A stretch of DNA of 64,000 nucleotides, taken from assembly GCF_030127125.1 (NCBI RefSeq), contig NZ_CP126156.1, forward strand, positions 1,240,001-1,304,000. The letters run 5' to 3'. The stretch is from Halobaculum litoreum (GTDB lineage Archaea; Halobacteriota; Halobacteria; Halobacteriales; Haloferacaceae). The notes under the pieces were generated by a model. That model was not told where the DNA came from, did no database searches, and worked only from the letters and a program-made list of their open reading frames with translations. The position numbers and the translations under genes are program-made. Positions within the stretch are counted from its first letter, which is position 1; the number at the start of each line of letters is the position of its first letter. This document shows positions 55,485-64,000 of the stretch, piece after piece.

Positions 55485-56018
55485 ATGAAGTTCAAACTCG
55501 TCCCGGAGCCGCCCGCCCGCGTCGACTTCGTGGCCGACGCGCAGGCGGCCGTCCCGCTCGTCCCCGGCAGCGAGGACGACTGCTGTGCCCGCCTGATGCG
55601 CCGGGTGGGGTTCCGCTCGCGCGACGTCGCCCGCACGTGGCTCACGTTCCTCCGCGCGCTCGACCTCGCGACGGAGACACCGGAGGGGTTCAAGCGACTC
55701 CGCACGGAGCCGACGCCCGCCCACCTCCGCGAGCACCTCCTCGCGGGCGTGTACGGGGCGACCGACGTTGCCGACGCCCTGCTCGCGGCCAGTGACGCCG
55801 GAACCGCGCCGGTCACGGTCGCGGCGGCGTTCGAGGGGTTCGCCGACCGCGTGCCCGACTGGGAGCGCTACCGGACGACCGACTGGGAGTCGGTGTGGCG
55901 CGAGCGCGTCGGGCGCCTGCTCGGGTGGCTCGTCCTGCTCGACCTCGCGGAGGAGCGCAACGGCGGTTACGTCGCGACGGAGACGCTCCGGACGCTCCGC
56001 GACGAGGGCGACGGCTGA
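55485..56018 (+). CDS. Conserved haloarchaeal protein, winged-helix-like
   Basis: This 177-aa helix-rich protein starts MKFKLVPEPPARVDFV, just 8 bp after mch. The segment SEDDCCARLMRRVGFRSRDVARTWLTFLRALDLATETPEGFKRL looks like a winged-helix, with a second helical unit in the C-terminal half. I know no family name, and a DNA-binding role would be guesswork. The tight spacing suggests an operon with mch. Confidence 0.68.
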   Translation: MKFKLVPEPPARVDFVADAQAAVPLVPGSEDDCCARLMRRVGFRSRDVARTWLTFLRALDLATETPEGFKRLRTEPTPAHLREHLLAGVYGATDVADALLAASDAGTAPVTVAAAFEGFADRVPDWERYRTTDWESVWRERVGRLLGWLVLLDLAEERNGGYVATETLRTLRDEGDG

Positions 56019-56128
56019 GGGCGGATCGGGCGCCCTCCGGCGCCTCGCCGCGCCGCTGACGGACGCGGGCGCCGTCGCCGGCGACGTTGCTGAACCGATA
56101 GGAACCGGACCCGAGCCGCCGGCGGCGC

Positions 56129-57750
56129 CTACTCGTCGGCGTAGCGCACGCCGGTGACGGTGCCGACCCCCTTGCTGCGTCCCTCGCGGAACACGAAGCG
56201 CTGGCCCTCCTCGACGAGGTACGGCTGGAACTTGAAGCGCACCGCCGTCTCCCCGGTGTCGCCCGGGAGGAGGCGGCCGCCTTTGGGGTGGAACACGGCC
56301 GCCTCGCTGACCGTCTCGAGGTGGACGACCGGCTCGTACCCCTCCTGGATGCGGGTGGGGTGGTTGAGCACCATCACCTCCGCGTCGAACGACCGGACCG
56401 GCCGGGGGTCGGCGTCGCGCGGCACGAGCGCCATCCCGCGGTCGATCTCGGCCTCCTTGACGCCCTTGAGCGCGATGCCGACGATCCGGCCCGCGCTCGC
56501 CTTGTCGACGCGGTGGTAGTGCATCTCGATGGAGCGCACCTCCACCTCGCGGAAGCTCCCGTCCGGCATGGGGCCGAGCAGGAGTTCGTCGCCCGCCTCC
56601 ACCACCCCCGAGCGGATGGTGCCGGAGGCGACCGCGCCGACCCCCTTCACGTCGTACGTGCGGTCGACGTACATCCGGAAGTCGGCGTCGGCGTCGTCGG
56701 CGCGCTTCGGCAGCGTCTCCAGCATCCGGTCGAGGTCGTCGAGCCCCTGTCCCGTCACTGCCGAGGTGAGGAGCACGGGCACGACGCCGTCGCCGATCTC
56801 GTCGACGGCGGTCGCGACGCCGTGGCGCTCCACCCGCAGCGGGGTCTTGCCGACGTCGCGCAGCATCGACTCCACCTCGCGCTCCACCGCCTCGACGCGG
56901 CCCTCGGGGGCGGCGTCCACCTTCGTGATCGCGACGACGGTCGGCAGCTCCATCGCGAGCAGGATGCCGAGGTGTTCGCGGGTCGTCTTCGTCGGGCCGT
57001 CGTCGGCGGCGACGACGAGCAGGCCGTAGTCGAGCTTCTGCCCGACCAGCCCGCGGATCGTCGTGCGGAGCCACGGCTCGTGGCCGACGGTGTCGACGAA
57101 CGACACGAGGCGGTCGGCCTCCTCGACGACGCGCGCGCGGTCGGACTTGCGGTCGGGGTTGTCCATCCGGACGGCGCCGCCGTCGTCGAAGCCGTACACG
57201 CCGTAGCTGAGGTCGGCGGAGAGCCCCCGCTCCATCTCGTGCGGCTGGACGTCGAGGTACGAACGGGTGCCGCCCTCGCCGTCGTCGGCCTGCCCGGTGA
57301 CGAGCGTGCCGACGAGCGTGGACTTCCCGTGGTCGACGTGGCCGGCGGTGCCGACGACGATGTGGTCGTCCTCGCCGGCGAACGCCGCCCCTCGCGGATC
57401 GTCGCGAGGCCGACGAGGCCGCCCTCGGCCTCGCCGGTGCCGGCGCCCCACGTCTCCACGTCGTGGATGTGTGCGTCGGCCTCCTCGGCCAACAGCGAGA
57501 GGACGTCCATCGACTCGGAGAACGCCGCCGGCGCGATGCCGGCGATGCCGCCGTCGTCGGTGACGCCCACGACGTACAGCGCCTCCCCGTCGCCCGAGAG
57601 GACGCGGTGGCGCAACTGTGCGGCAAGCGACTCCATGCGGCCCTCCGCGAGGTGGACCGCCCGGGTCAGGCGGGTCTTGAACTCCACGTTCCCGCCCTCC
57701 TCCTCGCCGCGCTCGATGGTCCGTGTGAGCACGGCCCGGTCAGCGCCCAT
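56129..57750 (-). CDS. GTPBP1-like EF-Tu superfamily GTPase, apparent frameshift
   Basis: This translation-factor-like GTPase of the GTPBP1/GTPBP2 family has a G domain with the P-loop GTAGHVDHGKST, DTVGHEPW (G3) and TKVD (G4), followed by two beta-barrel domains (TYDVKGVGAVASGTIRSG; MHYHRVDKASAGRIVGIAL). The N-terminal part (NVEFKTRLTRAVHLAEGRMESLAAQ) resembles an RNA-binding extension. The frame breaks at the C4 run 57388-57391; adding one base joins LATIREG to AAFAGEDDHIVVGTAGHVD, giving 540 aa from the ATG at 57750. A TTATAC box about 27 nt upstream supports the start. A ribosome-associated role in translation or rescue is inferred from the family. Confidence 0.88.
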
Positions 57751-57871
57751 GGTGGTGGCGTGGGGACCGGCGAGTATAACGGTTTTCACGGGTGTGTCTA
57801 CCAATACCACAGTAGCGATGGCGACGACGCGGCCGCCGAGGACGCCGGTCGACACCCGCCGTCGCGCCCCG

Positions 57872-58432
57872 TCAGGACTCCTTGAGCGTCTCGTAGGCGC
57901 GGTTGACGCGCTTGAACTCCTCCTCGTCGCCGCCGGAGTCGGGGTGGGTCTCCTTCACGCGGTCGCGGTAGGCGGACTTCACCTCCGACTGGGAGGCGCC
58001 CGCCTCGACGCCGAGCGTCCGCCGGGCGTCGCCGGGTGGCATCCCCGAGTTCGCGTTCATCGCGGCGCCGCCGGTCGGGCCGCGGCCGCGGGCTCGCGAC
58101 CCCGCCCCCGCGCTCCGGCGGCCGCCGGCCGGGCCGGCGCGCCCGCCGTCGCCCATCCGGGCGCGGCGGCGAGCCTCGCGGGCGAACCGGGAGTCGCCGC
58201 CCGGCGTGCGGCCGTCGTCGTCGCCGGGGCTCGCGCGGGCGGCGGCGGCGCGTGCGCGGAGGTCCTCCTTCATGCGGCCGGACGCCTGGTACCAGATGAA
58301 GTAGGCGGCCGCCCCGGTCGGGAGCGCCGCGACGAGGACGAACAGCGACTGCGTGATGCCGAGCATCACGAGCGTCGCCGTCAACCCGGCGAGCACGGCG
58401 GCGATCCCGAGCAGGAGCACGTCGCGGTCCAC
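57872..58432 (-). CDS. Membrane-anchored J-domain protein
   Basis: This 186-aa protein has two N-terminal TM segments (about residues 5-26 and 28-48), a long Arg/Gly/Ala-rich linker and a C-terminal J domain (about 135-186). The J domain holds the HPD motif in VKETHPDSGGDEEEFKRVNRAYETL, so it should stimulate an Hsp70 (DnaK). A GTG at 58432 is the start, with a TTTAC box about 27 nt before it. Membrane-tethered J proteins of this kind are common in haloarchaea; the client is unknown. Confidence 0.88.
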   Translation of the reverse strand: MDRDVLLLGIAAVLAGLTATLVMLGITQSLFVLVAALPTGAAAYFIWYQASGRMKEDLRARAAAARASPGDDDGRTPGGDSRFAREARRRARMGDGGRAGPAGGRRSAGAGSRARGRGPTGGAAMNANSGMPPGDARRTLGVEAGASQSEVKSAYRDRVKETHPDSGGDEEEFKRVNRAYETLKES

Positions 58433-58551
58433 ACCTCGGATCGGCGGCGGGCGACCGTAAACCCCTCGCCGCGCCCCCGAGGAGGCGTCCGGCCGGCGCC
58501 GGCGCAGGCTACAACTGCCCCGCCCGCGTAGCCCGACGGGGTGAACCGAAC

Positions 58552-58692
58552 GTGAGCGTCACCGGCCTGTGTCAGGTGTGTGAGCGCGCGGCGGCGACCG
58601 CGTCGTGCGACCGGTGCGGGGCCGTCGTCTGCGCCGACCACTACGACCGCGACCGGGGGCTGTGCGCCGACTGCGGGGCCGCCGGCGGCTGA
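58552..58692 (+). CDS. Zinc-finger microprotein, 46 aa
   Basis: A 46-codon ORF, starting at a GTG, encodes a protein with eight potential zinc ligands: CQVC (7-10), CDRC (19-22), C27-X2-H30 and CADC (38-41). The arrangement is like HIT- or B-box-type treble-clef fingers with two interleaved sites. It lies in the gap between two divergent/convergent genes and is short enough to be missed. The perfect placement of Cys and His in one frame argues it is a real gene. The function is unknown. Confidence 0.72.
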   Translation: MSVTGLCQVCERAAATASCDRCGAVVCADHYDRDRGLCADCGAAGG

Positions 58693-58743
58693 GTCGCCGT
58701 TCGTCGCGGCGGTCCCGGTCCCCCGGCGCGGCGTCACGCCCGC

Positions 58744-60569
58744 TCAGTCGGACGTGTCGGCGTCGGCGTCGCCGGGCGACGCCGACCGGCGCTCTCCCGC
58801 CGCCCTCCGGCGCGGTGCCCCGGCCGGGTCGTCCGCGCCGGCGTCGTCGGCCGGGCTGTGGGCCGCGGCGGCGGCGGACCCCCGTCGACGAGCGCGCTCC
58901 CCGGGAGTCGGACCGTCACCGCGGTGCCGGTCGGCTCGCGGTCCGCGAACGTCAGGTCGGCGCCGAGCAGCCGGGTCCCCCAGCGAACGACCCACAGCCC
59001 CAGCCCGCTCCCGTGGGACAGCGCGGTCTCGGTGCCCGTCCGGATGCTCTCCAACTCGGGCTCGGGGATCCCGGGGCCGTCGTCGGCGACGACGAACCGG
59101 ACGCCGTCGTCGCCCGTGCGGACGGCGAGGCGGACGGTCGAGCCGTCGCCGTGTTCGAGGCCGTTCTCGACGAGGTTCCACAGGACGACCCGGAGGACGC
59201 CCTCCCGGACGACGAGCGCGAGGTCGTCAGGCGCGTCGACGGCGACGGTGCCGTCGGGGTACGCCTCGGCGGCGCGGCGGAGGACGTCCCCGCAGAGGTC
59301 GCCGGCCGCGACCTCGTGGGGGGCGGTGTCGTCGTCGAGCACCTCCTCGGCGTCGCGCGCCTTCTCCCCCAGTCGCTGGAGCGCCCGGCCGCGCCGCCGG
59401 ATCGCGTCCGCGAGCGGGCGGTCGTCCTCGCCGACGCGGTCGGCCAGCAGGTCGGCGTTGCCGACGACGACGGTCATGTCGTTGCGGAGGTTGTGCCGGA
59501 GGACGCGGTTGAGCACCTCGAGGCGCTGCCGGCGCGCCTCGCGGTCGGTGACGTCCGCGAAGGTGACGGTGTAGCCGACCGCGCGGTCGTGGTGGTCGCC
59601 GATCTCCGAGACTCTCGCCTCGTACACCCGGTACCCCGTCTCGTCGGTCTGTTCGATCCGCTGCGGCTCGGGGTCGTCGATGGCGACGTCGGGGACGTAC
59701 TCCGCGAGCGGCGCGCCCGCGACCGCCGCCGCGTCGGCCGCCCCGACGCCCATGACGGAGCGGGCGGCGGTGTTGAACTCGATCACGGTGCCCTCGGCGT
59801 TGACGACGACGAGGCCGACGCCGACGTCCTCGATGGCGGCGCGGCGACCGAGCACCTGCGTCGCGGGGAGCAGCCCCTGCAGCTCGAAGCGGAACAGCGC
59901 GAAGCCGAACAACAGGCCGGTGATCGCGAGCGTGAGCGGCGTGAGGTCCAGCGCCGGCGCCGGCGGCAGGAAGAACGTCGCCTTCACGTGGGCGGCGAAG
60001 CTGACGGCCGCGCCGACGATGAGCGCGATCCCCTGATCGCGGTACAGCGCGCCGTACGACAACACCGGCTCCAGGAGGAACACCATCCCCGCGCCGATCA
60101 CCGCCCAGCCGAACCCCGCGTGCACGTAGAACCACACTCCGGGGTCGAACAGCACCGTCGCCGCGCCGTACGTCGGGGCGATCCGGTAGCCGGTCCACAT
60201 GACCGCGTGGGCCGGCGCCGTGGCGACGAGCGCCGTCGTGACGACGGGGATCACCGCCAGCACGGCGATCAGCCGCCGGCTGACGTACTCGCCGCGACCG
60301 GTGTACCCGAGCGCGAACAGCAGCCACGCCGGCGCGACGATCGCTTTGCCGACCTCCAGCGGGATCTCCACGAGTTCGCGCACCGCGGGGTCGAAGACGG
60401 TGAGGGCGACGGCGTACGACAGCGACCACACCGCGACCCCGCTCATCAGGACGGCGAACGAGGCCGCGCCGGGCTCGCCACGGTTGCGCCACGCGTAGGT
60501 GCCGACGGCTATCGCGGTGCCGCCCGCGAGGAGGGCGAGGAACACGACGGCGGCACCCCCGATCTGCAT
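58744..60569 (-). CDS. Sensor histidine kinase (7TM-PAS-HATPase), apparent 3' frameshift
   Basis: This protein of about 608 aa has an N-terminal 7TM region (about residues 5-230, HisKA_7TM-like), a PAS domain (about 240-355), the H-box VLNRVLRHNLRNDMTVVVGN and a HATPase domain with LWNLVENGLEHG (N box) and DDGPGIPEPEL (G1). The RHNLRND form is typical of haloarchaea. In the given frame the tail after SALVDGG becomes Pro/Arg-rich and runs to 58734. Adding one C to the C5 run 58879-58883 gives an acidic tail ending DADADTSD and a stop at 58744, more like haloarchaeal proteins. No response regulator is adjacent; the signal is unknown. Confidence 0.9.
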
Positions 60570-60667
60570 CGTGCCACCATCGTCGTTCGAGACGTAAATA
60601 CGGCTACCCTCCGGTCCCGACCCCGGTCACGGGTGCGGGTCCGGACGCGGGCGCGGGAACCGCGGGC

Positions 60668-61477
60668 TCAGCGGTGCCGGTTCAGCCGGTCGCGGAGCCG
60701 CTTGGCCGCCTGGCCGGACGCCTTCGCGAAGTTCTCGCCGGCGTCCTCGCCGGCGAAGATGATCCCGCGCGAGGAGTTGACGAGGCCGACCCCGTCGGCG
60801 AGGCCGTACTCGACGGCCGCCTCGGCGTCGCCGCCCTGTGCGCCCACGCCGGGCACGAGGAACGGGAGGTCCGGTACCGCCTCGCGCAGCGTCTCCAGCT
60901 CCTCGGGCACGGTCGCCCCGACGACCAGCCCGACGTTGCCGCGGCCGTTCCACGCGTCCGCGAGCGCGGCGACGCGGCGGTACAGCGGCTCCCCCGAGGC
61001 GAGTTCCAGATCCTGCAGGTCGGCGCCGCCGGGGTTGGAGGTCCGGCAGAGGACGAACACGCCCTTGTCGTCGGTCGAGAGGAACGGCTCCAGCGAGTCG
61101 CGCCCCATGTAGGGGTTGGCGGTGATCGCGTCGACGTGGTCCAGCAGTTCGGCGTACTTGCGCGCGGTGTTGCCGATGTCGCCGCGTTTGGCGTCCAGCA
61201 GGACGGGCACGTCCTTCCCGTGGGCGTACGCGACCGTCTCCCGCAGCGCGCGCCAGCCGTCGGCGTCCTCGTAGAAGGCGGCGTTGGGCTTGTAGCAGGC
61301 GGCGTACTCGTGGGTGGCGTCGATGATCCGGCGGTTGAACGCCCACCGCGGGAGGTCCGCCGCGCGCAGGTGTTCGGGGATGCGGTCGAGGTCCGCGTCG
61401 AGCCCCACGGAGACGACGGTGTCTTTCGAGGCGATGCGCCCGCGGAGGCGCTCGAAGAAGGCGTTGAACTCGGCCAT
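60668..61477 (-). CDS. pyrF: Orotidine 5'-phosphate decarboxylase
   Basis: This 269-aa type 2 OMP decarboxylase makes UMP in pyrimidine synthesis. Motifs are VSVGLDADLDRIPEHL, the catalytic D-x-K-x-x-D in LLDAKRGDIGNTAR, and VPGVGAQGGDAEAAVEYGL near the phosphate site. The ATG at 61477 (MAEFNAFFERLRGR) matches the family; a longer in-frame start adds an Arg-rich tail from GC-rich DNA and is unlikely. A GATTATCC box about 25 nt upstream fits. Confidence 0.95.
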   Translation of the reverse strand: MAEFNAFFERLRGRIASKDTVVSVGLDADLDRIPEHLRAADLPRWAFNRRIIDATHEYAACYKPNAAFYEDADGWRALRETVAYAHGKDVPVLLDAKRGDIGNTARKYAELLDHVDAITANPYMGRDSLEPFLSTDDKGVFVLCRTSNPGGADLQDLELASGEPLYRRVAALADAWNGRGNVGLVVGATVPEELETLREAVPDLPFLVPGVGAQGGDAEAAVEYGLADGVGLVNSSRGIIFAGEDAGENFAKASGQAAKRLRDRLNRHR

Positions 61478-61520
61478 CGACCGCGCTTCGGCGGCGGAGG
61501 GATAATCCTTCCCGGTTCGC

Positions 61521-64000
<2,480 letters not shown>

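Overview
This window is chromosomal DNA of an extremely halophilic archaeon (class Halobacteria; a Haloferacales/Halorubrum-like lineage is my guess, not shown). The evidence is a very high G+C content, very acidic proteins, leaderless genes with TTTAA-like boxes about 27-30 nt before the start codon, Tat-dependent secretion signals (halolysin, lipoproteins), an RHNLRND-type histidine kinase, the archaeal termination ribonuclease aCPSF1/FttA, archaeal-type ProRS, and Agl-type N-glycosylation genes. I see no rRNA, CRISPR array or insertion sequence. There is one tRNA gene (tRNA-Ile, GAT).

Layout. 0-19.4 kb is mostly single genes: mptA (pterin synthesis), a TrmB regulator, a DUF255 thioredoxin-like protein, FxsA, tRNA-Ile, a type IV pilin, an Eis-like acetyltransferase, an alkaline-phosphatase-superfamily protein, thrB, a DCC-family protein, pdxS, two Tat lipoproteins, a radical SAM protein, a NYN-domain protein, a halolysin and small conserved haloarchaeal proteins. 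19.5-28.0 kb is a branched-chain amino acid operon on the minus strand, transcribed leuA - small ORF - ilvB - ilvN - ilvC - small ORF - leuC - leuD - leuB, with 4- or 8-nt overlaps at most junctions. 28.2-43.4 kb holds paired cupins and an N-glycosylation region: aglM (UDP-glucose dehydrogenase), an AglJ-type dolichyl-phosphate glycosyltransferase, AglG-like and AglE-like glycosyltransferases, an AglR-like flippase, the oligosaccharyltransferase aglB, and a directly abutting DUF368 (PopT-type lipid-phosphate transporter) gene. 43.4-64 kb holds endonuclease III, methylglyoxal synthase, FttA/aCPSF1, proS, gltB, mch, a GTPBP1-like GTPase, a J-domain membrane protein, a 7TM-PAS histidine kinase, pyrF, and the 3' part of a ZntA-like metal P-type ATPase cut by the window edge.

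Two themes stand out. First, I count about eleven apparent single-base indels in otherwise well-conserved genes, most in G or C runs (Eis-like, phosphatase twice, leuA, VOC protein, 32.5-kb ORF, aglJ, gltB twice, GTPase, histidine kinase). This looks more like uncorrected homopolymer error in the assembly than real gene decay, so I give the repaired gene limits and say so in each entry. Second, several small coupled ORFs and promoter repeats are easy to miss: a 74-codon ORF ending in a Val/Leu/Ile-rich peptide just before ilvB, a 59-aa repeat-bearing ORF overlapping ilvC and leuC, a 28-aa upstream ORF overlapping fttA, two zinc-knuckle microproteins of 42 and 46 aa, and three ACCCTT hexamers spaced exactly 21 bp apart upstream of gltB.

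Functionally the window combines anabolism (branched-chain amino acids, threonine, pyridoxal phosphate, pyrimidine, glutamate, pterin/C1 metabolism) with surface-glycoprotein assembly and protein secretion.
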